Notes under the pieces: model-generated
Databases searched by the model: none
What the model was told of the DNA's origin: nothing
The model's input: only the letters and a program-made list of their open reading frames with translations
Shown: piece after piece, positions 25,362-34,190 of the stretch
Position numbering within the stretch: the first letter of the stretch is position 1
How the letters are laid out: each line of letters opens with the position of its first letter
NCBI GenBank assembly: GCA_024234165.1
Contig: JACKOP010000002.1
Location: 124,001 to 188,000, forward strand
DNA length: 64,000 bases
Direction of reading: 5' to 3'
From: Pseudomonadales bacterium
GTDB taxonomy: Bacteria > Pseudomonadota > Gammaproteobacteria > Pseudomonadales > UBA5518
Made by a program: the position numbers and the translations under genes

Positions 25362-25390
25362 GATTTGCATTCGGGAATGATGACTATAAT
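25362..25390 (+). promoter_or_regulatory. Candidate promoter of the second AraC gene
   Basis: A perfect -10 hexamer TATAAT (25385-25390) lies 46 bases before the AraC start in a locally AT-rich stretch. The -35 region 17 bp upstream (GATTTG) is poor, which would suit an activator-dependent or autoregulated promoter. Confidence 0.35.
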
Positions 25391-25436
25391 GCACTAGCGA
25401 TACAGCAATAAACGATGCGCTGAAAAGGCATAAATA

Positions 25437-26504
25437 ATGACCGGTGCACATGTCCGCAACGACATGCTTGGCGGGGTGTCACACTACAGGGTGGTACCGC
25501 GATCGGGCCACAAACCTTCCTTGTTGCCCGGTTTGTCGATCGGCACCCTGGGTGAACGGCTGCTTTTCCATACGCGTGAACTCGACGAAGCGCGTGAGAA
25601 GGTCGCTGCGCTGTACACGCCACACCGCCTCGACTTTACGGGCCGTCATCGCCAGCTCGACGCCTACTTCTATCACACCCCGCTGCTGCGCACCTCGGTG
25701 AACTGTCTTGGCTACGGCTCGGACATGATCATCGAGCCCGGCGACCTGCAGAGTTTCTTCCTGGTACAGATGCCTGTTCACGGCAAGGCACACGCCGCAT
25801 GCGGCAATCAGGCCGTCGATTCCGACCCGGAACTGGGCTCGGTTCTCAGTCCAACCGTCCCGACAAGAATGAACTGGCGCGCCAACTGCTGGCAGGTGCA
25901 GGTACGCCTGGATCGAGCGTTCGTCGAGCGGTATCTCGCCAATCTGCTGGAGCGCCCGCTCACCGAACCGCTCATGTTCGCGCTCGGCATGGACATGCGC
26001 AGTCCAGGCGGGCTCGCGTGGTGGAATACGGTGAGGTACGTCGCCGAGCAGGCGCACCTCCTTGCCGACCTGCCGCACGCCAGCTCCATGCTGCGCCAAC
26101 TCGAACATCTGCTGGCGAGCTCGCTGCTGCATCTGCAGCCGCACAACTACAGCGATCAGTTGCTGAAGCGCGAGCCCTGCATTGCTCCACGCCATGTCAA
26201 ACGTGCCGAAGAATATATCGCAGCACACTTCAACGAGAACATCACGATCGAGGACATCGCAACGCACTGTGGCGTCAGCGCACGCACGCTTTACCGGGGC
26301 TTCCAGGAGTTCCGGCAGGTCGCGCCGATGCAGCACCTGAAATCGGTCCGGCTTGAAATGGCGCACCGCATGCTGCGTCTTGCGGATGTTTCCGACAGCG
26401 TCACACGTATCGCACTTGACGCAGGATTCAGGCAACTCGGTCGTTTTGCCGTCGAATACCGCCGGCATTTCGGCGAATCCCCCTCGGACACGCTGAAAGG
26501 CTGA
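25437..26504 (+). CDS. AraC-family transcriptional regulator upstream of the TonB receptor
   Basis: This 355-aa protein has an N-terminal ligand-binding region (about 60-220) and a C-terminal AraC domain. The two helix-turn-helix elements are ITIEDIATHCGVSARTLYRG and SVTRIALDAGFRQLGRFAVE, followed by YRRHFGESPSDTLKG. It has the AraC_binding_2 architecture, like the regulator at 18483-19424, but the two are clearly different proteins. The start has only a weak ribosome site; a second ATG at 25449 is possible. It sits between the catabolic island and a TonB-dependent receptor in the same orientation, so it may control uptake of the island's substrate. That link is inference. Confidence 0.88.
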   Translation: MTGAHVRNDMLGGVSHYRVVPRSGHKPSLLPGLSIGTLGERLLFHTRELDEAREKVAALYTPHRLDFTGRHRQLDAYFYHTPLLRTSVNCLGYGSDMIIEPGDLQSFFLVQMPVHGKAHAACGNQAVDSDPELGSVLSPTVPTRMNWRANCWQVQVRLDRAFVERYLANLLERPLTEPLMFALGMDMRSPGGLAWWNTVRYVAEQAHLLADLPHASSMLRQLEHLLASSLLHLQPHNYSDQLLKREPCIAPRHVKRAEEYIAAHFNENITIEDIATHCGVSARTLYRGFQEFRQVAPMQHLKSVRLEMAHRMLRLADVSDSVTRIALDAGFRQLGRFAVEYRRHFGESPSDTLKG

Positions 26505-26592
26505 TCGTGGCGAGCATTCACGGCGGACATCATCGGCTTGTGCGATTTCCGCCGGCGCTGTCCCCATGCTGCCGCTTTGAGCGCGATGGGTT

Positions 26593-26619
26593 CATGCTCC
26601 ATTGTCTTTTCGGAGCATG
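26593..26619 (+). other. Hairpin in the TonB receptor leader
   Basis: A perfect 8-bp stem (CATGCTCC and GGAGCATG) with an 11-base loop lies 89 bases after the AraC stop and 45 bases before the receptor start. It could end the AraC transcript or be part of the receptor's 5' leader. It resembles no riboswitch that I recognise. Confidence 0.35.
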
Positions 26620-26664
26620 TGGATTTTCAATGGCTACTGCCCACCAGAAAAACGGAGAACCGTG

Positions 26665-29139
26665 ATGACAACCAGAACCAGAATGACATCGCTCGCAAGA
26701 ATGAAGCTCGGACGCCTGTTCCTGCTCGGCACGGCGCTCGGCCTGGCCGCACCCGTGACGGTACACGCACAAGCACAGGCACAAGCCAAGCCGGGTAGCA
26801 CCGACTGGCTCGTCGAGGAAATCACGGTCACCGCTCGAAAGCGAGAGGAAGGGTTGCAGTCGACCCCGATTTCCATCTCTGCCTTCTCGGGTGAAAGTCT
26901 CGAATTCCGGGGCGTCGACAAGATCGACGGCATCGCCGACTTCACGCCGAACCTGTCGTTCGACAACAGCCCGACCTTCGGTGGCGCCAGCAACAGTGCC
27001 GCAATCTACATTCGCGGCATCGGCCAGAAGGACTTCGTGCCAACCGTCGACCCGGGTGTCGGTCTCTACGTCGACGGGGTCTATATTGCCCGTTCGGTGG
27101 GCGGCATCCTCGACCTGGTCGACGTCGAACGTGTCGAGGTACTGCGCGGTCCGCAAGGGACCCTGTTCGGCCGCAACACGATCGGCGGTGCCATCTCGAT
27201 CACGACGCGCAAGCCGAACGAGGAGTTTTCGGGGCGCATCTCGGCAACCTACGGCACCGACGACCGCTTCGACGTGGTGGGATCGATCAACGCGCCGCTG
27301 GCCGACAATTTCTTCAGTACCGTTTCGGTTGCACGCAAGACGCAGGATGGTTACGTCGATCGTACGGACGGCAAGGATCTGGGCGATGAAGACATGCTGA
27401 CCGGACGCATTGCGCTGCGCTGGCTGCCAAGCGATGCATTTGAAGTGAACTTCTCTACCGAAGGTTCACGCAACCGTGAAAATGGCCCTGCCTTTACACT
27501 GATCGGTATTGACAAGGGTCCTGTTATCAACCGTGGAACCGGCAACTACGATCCCTTTACCCCGCCAATGGCCGTGATCAACAACCAGATGGCCAGCTTC
27601 CTTGCGGGCTGGCCTGCTCCCGCACTTGGCGGACCCAATGCCTATCCTCCTTGCGTTGCCCGGCCTGATATGGGCCTGGGCCCAATGGGCGTTCCGTCCA
27701 ATATCAACAGGAATGTGCCGGGTTGTTACGACAATCGTTATATCCACGGCAAGAACGGACGCAACATGGGTACTGCACCCGCGTTTTCGGACACCGATAT
27801 ATGGGCAGCCAACCTGACGCTCGATTGGCAGATCAACGAAAACTACAGCGCCAAGTCGATCACTGCTTATCGTGATCTCGACGCGGATTTTGCACGTGAC
27901 GGTGATCATTCGCCGATTCATGTTTCTCAATATATCGATCACATGAAGCTCAAGCAGTTCTCGCAGGAGTTCCAGCTGAACGGTCTGTCGCTGGACAGCC
28001 GGCTGCACTGGGTATTGGGCTTGTACTATTTCAAGGAATCAGGCGACAACGAAAATATCCTCGACTTCGTGATGTCGAATTTCCGTAGCGGTGGCGCCAT
28101 CGACAACAAATCCCTGGCCGCCTTCTTCCAGGGCACCTACGACATCAGCGATCAACTGCACCTCACCGTTGGCATAAGGCACACCAGCGAGGACAAGAAA
28201 TTCAGGCCAGACCAGATCATCCTGCGGAACTACTTCGCCGGCAGTGGCGACCCGATGCTCGACGCTCCCTTCATGCAGGCCGGCGAGCGAATCCTGCCTT
28301 TCCTGTGGAAGAAGCAGAGCATCTCCAAGAACACGCCAATGGTCAACCTGTCCTACGACTGGAACGACGACCTGATGGTTTATGGCAGCTACTCGGAAGG
28401 TTTCAAGTCGGGTGGTTTTACCCAGCGCGTGTTTCCACCGATCATTCCCGGAGCAATGGGTTATCCAGCGGATATGACCGAGCTGGAAAGAATCCCGGGA
28501 TTCGATCCCGAGGAAGTCAAGGTATACGAACTCGGTTTCAAATATTCGACTCCGGGGCACCGGGTACGCCTGAATGGTGCGGTGTTCCACACCAAGTACG
28601 ACGATCTGCAGGTACAGGTGTTCACCAGCGTGGCTCCGGTAACCAGGAACGCAGCCGGTGCGTCGATCAACGGCTTCGAGCTTGAAATGCAGGCGGTCCC
28701 CGCCGACGGCTGGTTCCTCGAGGCAGCGGCCGGTTATCTGAAGGCTGAATACGACCAGGTCGACCCCATCGACACCTGGCTCTTCAAGAAGGACAAGTTC
28801 GAGCGCGTACCCGAGTGGAGCGTCAGTGCCGCCCTGTCGCGGCAGTTCGACCTGCCTGACGGCGGCACGCTGACACCGCGCGTCGACTGGTCGTGGAAAA
28901 GCAAGGTGTACAACGACGCGTTCAATTCACCACAGTTGACGCAGGACAGCTTCGCGCTGGTGAACCTGAACCTGACCTACACCGACAAGAGCGACCACTA
29001 CGACATCGTTGCGGCGGTCAAGAACGTGACCGACAGGGAGTACATGCATACCGGCGTCTGGGGTACTGCGTTCCAGACGATCGAGGGTGTGTTTGACCGC
29101 GGCCGGCAGTACTCGCTGACGGTACGCGCGCGCTTCTAG
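26665..29139 (+). CDS. TonB-dependent outer-membrane receptor
   Basis: An 824-aa outer-membrane receptor. A signal peptide (hydrophobic GRLFLLGTALGLAAPVTVHA) is followed by a TonB-box-like EEITVTARKRE. The plug domain (about 60-170) contains IYIRGIGQKDF and VEVLRGPQGTLFGRNTIGGA, and a C-terminal beta-barrel ends in RQYSLTVRARF with a terminal Phe. These receptors import large or scarce molecules through energy transduced by TonB-ExbBD, which are not in this window. An upstream ATG at 26602 is possible, but a GGAGAAC site and the signal peptide favour 26665. Codons between about 27430 and 28150 look less G+C-rich than in the flanks. The substrate is not evident; the neighbouring catabolic genes suggest an organic nutrient. 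Confidence 0.92.
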   Translation: MTTRTRMTSLARMKLGRLFLLGTALGLAAPVTVHAQAQAQAKPGSTDWLVEEITVTARKREEGLQSTPISISAFSGESLEFRGVDKIDGIADFTPNLSFDNSPTFGGASNSAAIYIRGIGQKDFVPTVDPGVGLYVDGVYIARSVGGILDLVDVERVEVLRGPQGTLFGRNTIGGAISITTRKPNEEFSGRISATYGTDDRFDVVGSINAPLADNFFSTVSVARKTQDGYVDRTDGKDLGDEDMLTGRIALRWLPSDAFEVNFSTEGSRNRENGPAFTLIGIDKGPVINRGTGNYDPFTPPMAVINNQMASFLAGWPAPALGGPNAYPPCVARPDMGLGPMGVPSNINRNVPGCYDNRYIHGKNGRNMGTAPAFSDTDIWAANLTLDWQINENYSAKSITAYRDLDADFARDGDHSPIHVSQYIDHMKLKQFSQEFQLNGLSLDSRLHWVLGLYYFKESGDNENILDFVMSNFRSGGAIDNKSLAAFFQGTYDISDQLHLTVGIRHTSEDKKFRPDQIILRNYFAGSGDPMLDAPFMQAGERILPFLWKKQSISKNTPMVNLSYDWNDDLMVYGSYSEGFKSGGFTQRVFPPIIPGAMGYPADMTELERIPGFDPEEVKVYELGFKYSTPGHRVRLNGAVFHTKYDDLQVQVFTSVAPVTRNAAGASINGFELEMQAVPADGWFLEAAAGYLKAEYDQVDPIDTWLFKKDKFERVPEWSVSAALSRQFDLPDGGTLTPRVDWSWKSKVYNDAFNSPQLTQDSFALVNLNLTYTDKSDHYDIVAAVKNVTDREYMHTGVWGTAFQTIEGVFDRGRQYSLTVRARF

Positions 29140-29153
29140 TCCCCCATCGGGCA

Positions 29154-29187
29154 AGCATGCGCCGGCTCACAAGAGTCGGCGCATGCT
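29154..29187 (+). terminator. Strong hairpin after the TonB receptor
   Basis: A 15-bp stem (14 Watson-Crick pairs and one G-U) with an ACAA tetraloop lies 14 bases after the receptor stop. The arms are 29154-29168 and 29173-29187. No U-tract follows, so it may block 3' decay or act with Rho rather than as a classical intrinsic terminator. Confidence 0.55.
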
Positions 29188-29278
29188 GCTGTGTCCCCGG
29201 TGGTCCCCGTCCACCCGCTGCAACTGATATGCTCGCCCCACCCTGATCTAGCAGTCCTCCCGCAAAGGGCCGGAATTC

Positions 29279-30178
29279 ATGGCTTTCGAGAGCATCGAGA
29301 ACGTGATCGAGACCTGTGCGCGGCACGGGTACGTAATGGACCGCACGCTCGCAACGGCGGTCCATCTGGCCGAGCGACTGCACAAACCCCTGTTCCTGGA
29401 AGGTGAACCTGGAGTCGGCAAGACCGAGCTTGCCAAGGTGATGGCTCTTGCACTCGATGCCGAACTGATCCGCCTGCAATGCTACGAAGGGCTCGATGTC
29501 GCCACGGCAGTGTACGAATGGAATTACCCGCGACAGATGCTCGAGATCCGCCTGCAGGAAGCGCGCGGCATCGAGCGCGCCCATATCGGCGAAAACATCT
29601 ACTCGGAGTCCTTCCTGCTCGAACGTCCACTGCTCAAGGCGATGCGTGTCGCGCCACCTCGACGCGCACTGCTGCTAATCGATGAAGTCGACCGTTCCGA
29701 CGAGGAGTTCGAGGCCTACCTGCTGGAATTCCTGTCCGATTTTCAGATCAGCATCCCCGAGATCGGCACGCTGAAGGCGCAACGTCCACCACTGGTCGTG
29801 CTGACTTCGAACCGCACCCGCGCGCTGCACGACGCACTGAAGCGTCGCTGCCTGTACCACTGGATCGATTACCCCGATTTCGTGCGCGAGGTGGCCATCG
29901 TGACGGCTCGCGTACCCGGTATCGAGCAACGGCTCGCAGCACAGGTATGCAGATTCATGCAATGGCTGCGCGAACAGGATCTGCAGAAAAACCCGGGTGC
30001 CGCAGAGACCGTCGATTGGGCACGTGCACTGATCGCACTCGGCATCAGCGAACTCGACCAGCAAACGATCAGCGATACCCTTGGCTGGATCCTGAAGTAC
30101 AAGGACGATATCGATCTGATTCGTGGCAACGACCTCGCTTCCGTCACCAGCCGCATCGTGCACGCCTGGCGGCGATGA
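29279..30178 (+). CDS. coxD: CoxD-like MoxR-family AAA+ ATPase
   Basis: A 299-aa AAA+ ATPase with Walker A GEPGVGKT (42-49), Walker B LLLIDEVDRSD (about 129-139) and a sensor-1 region VVLTSNRTRALHDALKRRC. It matches CoxD, the ATPase that in CO-dehydrogenase systems helps build the copper/sulfur-modified molybdenum site; relatives serve other molybdenum hydroxylases. Its stop overlaps the ATG of the coxE-like gene (ATGA), so the pair is translationally coupled. The pair converges with the second hydroxylase operon (31360-35063). It is the only CoxDE pair in the window, although two hydroxylases are encoded. Confidence 0.88.
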   Translation: MAFESIENVIETCARHGYVMDRTLATAVHLAERLHKPLFLEGEPGVGKTELAKVMALALDAELIRLQCYEGLDVATAVYEWNYPRQMLEIRLQEARGIERAHIGENIYSESFLLERPLLKAMRVAPPRRALLLIDEVDRSDEEFEAYLLEFLSDFQISIPEIGTLKAQRPPLVVLTSNRTRALHDALKRRCLYHWIDYPDFVREVAIVTARVPGIEQRLAAQVCRFMQWLREQDLQKNPGAAETVDWARALIALGISELDQQTISDTLGWILKYKDDIDLIRGNDLASVTSRIVHAWRR

Positions 30179-31347
30179 ACCCAGGTATCAGCCAACCCCT
30201 GCCCGCCACGTACAGCCTGTTACAGCACCTGGTGCTGTTCGCACGACAACTGCGTCTTGCGGGGCTGCCCGTATCACCTGCTGCAGTGCTCGATCTGTGC
30301 CAGGCGATCGAACGGATCGATTTCACGAACCGTGCCGACATGCAGGCCGCCGCGCGCGCCACACTGGTACACGATCGCGAACATCTGCAGGCATTCGACG
30401 CCATCTTCGACGCCTACTGGATGCGGGCCGCAGAGCAGTACGAAAGCACGCCAGGCATCACGTATCCTGATCGTGCTCCAACCGGAACAGGTGCCGACAG
30501 CAAGGACGAATCCGACCTCCTGCTCGACAGTGGCACTGCCTCGCCGCCACCGACGCGCGGCGAGAATCAGGATCATGTAGCCGCCAGCCTGATCGACACG
30601 ATCGCCACCCGCGACCTCGGAGAGCTGGATGAACACGAGCTGCGGCTTGCCCTCGGACACATGCGCGAACTGGTGCGCAAGCTGGCGAATCGCCCGGGGA
30701 GGCGTTTTCATCTGCCACGGGATCACGGCGGCGAAGTCGATCTGCGCGCCAGCCTGCGCCGCAGTGCACGCCTTGGATTCGACGCCATCGAGATCAGGTC
30801 ACGCAAGCGCCGTATCCGCAAGCTGCGACTGCTGCTGCTCTGCGATGTCAGCGGTTCGATGGCCCGCTACAGCAGCTTCCTTCTGGCCTTCATGCAGGCG
30901 CTGGGTGATGAACTGAGCAACCTGGAGGCCGCCGTTTTCGGTACCCGCATGATTCCCGTCACGGCACTGCTGCAACGGCATGATCCGGCACAATTGCTCC
31001 CGGCCCTGGGGGCCGTAGTGCAGGGTTGGGGTAGCGGAACGGATATCGGTCGCGCGATCGGTGAATTCAATCAGCGTTTTGCGCAGCACATGGTGCGCTC
31101 ACGCACCGTCGTGGTGATCCTCAGTGACGGCTGGGACCGCGGTGATCCGCAGACCATGCGCAATGCGATACGCGCACTGCGCAGTTGGGCCGACTCACTG
31201 GTCTGGCTCAACCCGTTGCTGGGCCAACGGGGCTACCAGCCACTGTGCCGTGGCATGCGCACCGCTCTCCCTTATCTCGATCACTTCCTGCCGGCACACG
31301 ATCTCGCAAGCCTCGCCAACGTGGTGGCGAGGCTGCGCACCATCTGA
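30175..31347 (+). CDS. coxE: CoxE-like von Willebrand factor A protein
   Basis: A 390-aa VWA-domain protein starting at the ATG that overlaps the coxD stop. The metal-ion-dependent adhesion site DVSGSMARYS lies near residue 224, with the later SGTDIG element and an SDGWDRGDP segment completing the VWA fold. The N-terminal half (about 1-200) is helical and partly acidic, with a Ser/Thr/Pro-rich linker around 100-130. MoxR ATPases and VWA proteins work in pairs as chaperone-like modules, and CoxE partners CoxD in maturing molybdenum hydroxylases. The stop is 12 bp from the stop of the second large-subunit gene on the opposite strand. Confidence 0.88.
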   Translation: MNPGISQPLPATYSLLQHLVLFARQLRLAGLPVSPAAVLDLCQAIERIDFTNRADMQAAARATLVHDREHLQAFDAIFDAYWMRAAEQYESTPGITYPDRAPTGTGADSKDESDLLLDSGTASPPPTRGENQDHVAASLIDTIATRDLGELDEHELRLALGHMRELVRKLANRPGRRFHLPRDHGGEVDLRASLRRSARLGFDAIEIRSRKRRIRKLRLLLLCDVSGSMARYSSFLLAFMQALGDELSNLEAAVFGTRMIPVTALLQRHDPAQLLPALGAVVQGWGSGTDIGRAIGEFNQRFAQHMVRSRTVVVILSDGWDRGDPQTMRNAIRALRSWADSLVWLNPLLGQRGYQPLCRGMRTALPYLDHFLPAHDLASLANVVARLRTI

Positions 31348-31359
31348 CATGCGTCGTGA

Positions 31360-33693
31360 TCAGAGCTTGCCCAGTGCTTTCAGCACTCTCTCAGGAGTAA
31401 TTGGTAACTCATTGATACGCACGCCAATTGCATTGTAAACCGCAGCGGCAATTGCCGCCGCCGGAACGGTTACGCACTGCTCTGAAAGACTCTTTGCGCC
31501 AAACGGCCCCGAAGGCTCGTCGGTCTCGACGAAAATGCATTCGATCGAACGCGGCATCTCGAGTGCCGTCGGTATCTTGTAATCGAGGAAGTCTGCCGAC
31601 AGACATGCCCCCGTATCCTTGTCGAATACCAGGTTTTCCATCAACGCGTAGCCGAGCCCCTGCTGCAGTCCACCTTCGACCTGTCCTTCAGCGCCGTTCG
31701 GGTTGATCAGCTTGCCGAGATCGTGTGCGTAGACGCAGCGCTGCACCGCGACCTGCCCGGTTTCGGTATCGACCTCGACCTCGATAAACATCACAGAAGC
31801 GGGCGTCGGGTTCTCGGGGGGAGCAAGACTCGACGAGCCGATGATCGTTCCCTTGTATTCTGGAGGCGAAGACGGACGAGGCCCCTGCTTCGTGTCCTTG
31901 ATGAACGGGCTCTCGGCCACACGGATGATCTCGGTCAACGGCAGCGCACTCTGCGGCGAACCCTTGACGTAGACTTTCGAGTCGCTGATCTCGAGGTCTT
32001 CCGGGTTGGCTTCCATCAGGCCGGCAGCAATCTCGAAAATGCGCTTCTTCGCCTGCGCAGCCGCCGCCTTGATCGCCAGTCCCGAGGAATACGTGACCCG
32101 ACTCGCGTGCGTCGGTGCATCGAAGGGTACGGTGTCGGTATCGGCATAGACGAGACGAACCTTTTCGACGCCGATACCCAGCTCCGCCGCAGCAATCTGC
32201 GACAGCGCGGTGATGGCGCCCGAACCGATATCGACCGTTCCGGTTGCCACATCCGCGGTGCCGTCGCGATTCAGCTTCACGATGGCGCCGGTGTGTTCGT
32301 AGATATCCGGGAATCCCATGCATCCACTGACCCAGATGCCCTGCGTGGCCACGCCGATACCCCGTTTCTTCACACCGGGGCTGCTGCCAGCGGGCTTGCG
32401 TGACGACCAGCCGATACGCTCGGCACCACGGCGCAGTGCTTCCTCGTAGCCGTAGGAATTGAGCGTCCAGTTCGGATTGAAGGGATGGGGATCTCCCTTG
32501 CGCAGCGCATTCCGGACCCGAACTTCGATCGGATCGAGACCCAGCTTCTCGCAGATCTCGTCAAGCTGCGATTCGACCGCAAAGCAACCCTGCGGAGCAC
32601 CGTAGCCCCGGTAGCCACCACCGATCATGTGGTTCGTGTAGACGGTAAAGCCTTCCCACTTCTTGTTCGGACACCTGTACGGAAAGGTCATGCCGAACAG
32701 GCCGTGCACCATGATGACCTGCGCGCCATGCGTAGCGTAGGCACCCGAATCCAGAATGCTCCTGGCGTGCCGAGCAGTGATCGTGCCATCGGCCTTGACA
32801 CCGGTCTTGATCCACATCTTGATCGGATTGCGCGTCGTGGTAATGAAGTCTTCGTAACGCGTCTGTTCGATCCGCACCGGGCGATGCGTCCTCTCGCTCA
32901 GCAGCGCAGCCAGCAGTTCGATGTAGCCGATATCGAGTTTGCCGCCAAAACCACCACCGATGTATGCAGGCTTCACGACCGTAACGCGGCCTTCGTCGAT
33001 GCCCAGCGAGTAAGCAAGCTTCTCGCGCAAGCCGAAGATATGCTGCGTCGAGGAATGCACCGTGAAATGCCCCTCACGGTTGCAATCGATGACACAGACG
33101 CGCGGCTCCATATAGCAGGTATGTACACGCTGCGTCTGGTAGACGCCTTCGAAGATGTGATCCGCCTCGGCAAAACCGGCCTCGACATCACCGAACTCGA
33201 AAACCGGGTTCTTGGCAATGTTTCCAGGCGCATGCTCGTGCAACTGCGGCGCACCCTCCTTCATGGCTTCTTCCGGATCGAATACGGCGCGCAACTCCTC
33301 GTAGTCGACGTCGATCAGTCCAAGCGCCTTGTCGGCGATTTCCTCGCTGACTGCAGCGACCGCGGCAACCGGTTGCCCCGCAAATCGCACATGCTCGCTC
33401 AGGATCAGCATGTCGCGGATCAGGGTTTCTCCGTCGGACGGCACGAAATACACCGGACAGAACGGAATCTGCGGTACATCCTTCGGCGTGAGTATCGCCT
33501 TGACACCCGGAAGGCGTGCCGCTTCGCTGATGTCGATGCTGCGTATGCGTGCATGTGGATAGGGACTGCGCAGGAGTTTGCCGTGCAGCATGCCTGGCAG
33601 GTTGACGTTCACCGGGTACGCACGGCCCCCGGTCACCTTGTCGAGTGCGTCAGGTCGGATGACGCTCTTTCCGATCAGATCCGCTCCGCCCAT
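31360..33693 (-). CDS. Molybdenum hydroxylase large subunit, second system (xanthine dehydrogenase family)
   Basis: A 777-aa molybdopterin-binding subunit. The N-terminal domain opens with IGKSVIRPDALDKVTGGRAY. GGGFGGK and GGYRGYGAPQGCF mark the cofactor-binding and active-site loop. The catalytic Glu near the C-terminus is in GAKSLSEQ, where the family normally reads GAKGxGE. The YRGYGAPQ loop resembles xanthine-dehydrogenase-type and N-heterocycle hydroxylases and lacks the CO-dehydrogenase AYxCSFR signature. It therefore probably hydroxylates an aromatic or heterocyclic carbon. An AGGAGAAAT site precedes the ATG. It is the last gene of the minus-strand order FAD subunit, FeS subunit, large subunit, and converges with coxDE. 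Confidence 0.92.
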   Translation of the reverse strand: MGGADLIGKSVIRPDALDKVTGGRAYPVNVNLPGMLHGKLLRSPYPHARIRSIDISEAARLPGVKAILTPKDVPQIPFCPVYFVPSDGETLIRDMLILSEHVRFAGQPVAAVAAVSEEIADKALGLIDVDYEELRAVFDPEEAMKEGAPQLHEHAPGNIAKNPVFEFGDVEAGFAEADHIFEGVYQTQRVHTCYMEPRVCVIDCNREGHFTVHSSTQHIFGLREKLAYSLGIDEGRVTVVKPAYIGGGFGGKLDIGYIELLAALLSERTHRPVRIEQTRYEDFITTTRNPIKMWIKTGVKADGTITARHARSILDSGAYATHGAQVIMVHGLFGMTFPYRCPNKKWEGFTVYTNHMIGGGYRGYGAPQGCFAVESQLDEICEKLGLDPIEVRVRNALRKGDPHPFNPNWTLNSYGYEEALRRGAERIGWSSRKPAGSSPGVKKRGIGVATQGIWVSGCMGFPDIYEHTGAIVKLNRDGTADVATGTVDIGSGAITALSQIAAAELGIGVEKVRLVYADTDTVPFDAPTHASRVTYSSGLAIKAAAAQAKKRIFEIAAGLMEANPEDLEISDSKVYVKGSPQSALPLTEIIRVAESPFIKDTKQGPRPSSPPEYKGTIIGSSSLAPPENPTPASVMFIEVEVDTETGQVAVQRCVYAHDLGKLINPNGAEGQVEGGLQQGLGYALMENLVFDKDTGACLSADFLDYKIPTALEMPRSIECIFVETDEPSGPFGAKSLSEQCVTVPAAAIAAAVYNAIGVRINELPITPERVLKALGKL

Positions 33694-33714
33694 GGGATTT
33701 CTCCTGTTAGCCGT

Positions 33715-34176
33715 TCAGCCTTCTGCTGCCATCTTTATTGCATCGACGATCTTCGCATAGCCGGTACACCGACACAGGTTGCCGGCGATCCCATGTCGAA
33801 TCTGCTCCCCGTCGGGATGTGGGATCTCGCTCAGCAGTTGCTTCGCCGACATGATCATGCCGCAGGTGCAGTAGCCACACTGCACGGCACCGGCACGGAT
33901 GAAAGCATCCTGCAGCGGATCGAGGCGATCACCCTCGCCCAATCCCTCGATGGTGGTGACTTCGCTGCCATCCACCGACAGCGCATAGACCGCACATGAG
34001 TAGACGCTCTTCCCGTCGACGTGCACGGTGCAACAACCGCAGGCGCTGGTATCGCAGCCGCGCTTGGTTCCCTGCAGACCGAGTTCGTCGCGCAGCACCC
34101 GCAACAGGGTTGCATCGGCCGGCACCAGCAACTCGTGCTGCTCTCCATTGACCGTCAGGACCAGTGTTTTCTTCAT
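33715..34176 (-). CDS. Molybdenum hydroxylase [2Fe-2S] subunit, second system
   Basis: A 153-aa two-cluster subunit. The first cluster uses Cys41, Cys46, Cys49 and Cys61 (CDTSACGCC). The second uses Cys100, Cys103, Cys135 and Cys137 (CGYC and CRC). In the near-invariant CTPGM motif of this family the proline is replaced, giving CTCGM with an extra Cys105 next to the cluster ligand. Cys48 is also extra. It links the Mo site to the FAD subunit. A GGGAGCTGG site precedes the ATG. It sits 21 bp upstream of the large subunit and 14 bp after the FAD subunit. It is only moderately similar to the paralogue at 13740-14228. Confidence 0.92.
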   Translation of the reverse strand: MKKTLVLTVNGEQHELLVPADATLLRVLRDELGLQGTKRGCDTSACGCCTVHVDGKSVYSCAVYALSVDGSEVTTIEGLGEGDRLDPLQDAFIRAGAVQCGYCTCGMIMSAKQLLSEIPHPDGEQIRHGIAGNLCRCTGYAKIVDAIKMAAEG

Positions 34177-34190
34177 TCTGCCAGCTCCCT

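Noticed and set aside
26505..26664. A tRNA or small RNA gene in the spacer before the TonB receptor
   Set aside because: Only one simple hairpin is present; there is no cloverleaf, T-loop consensus or CCA end.
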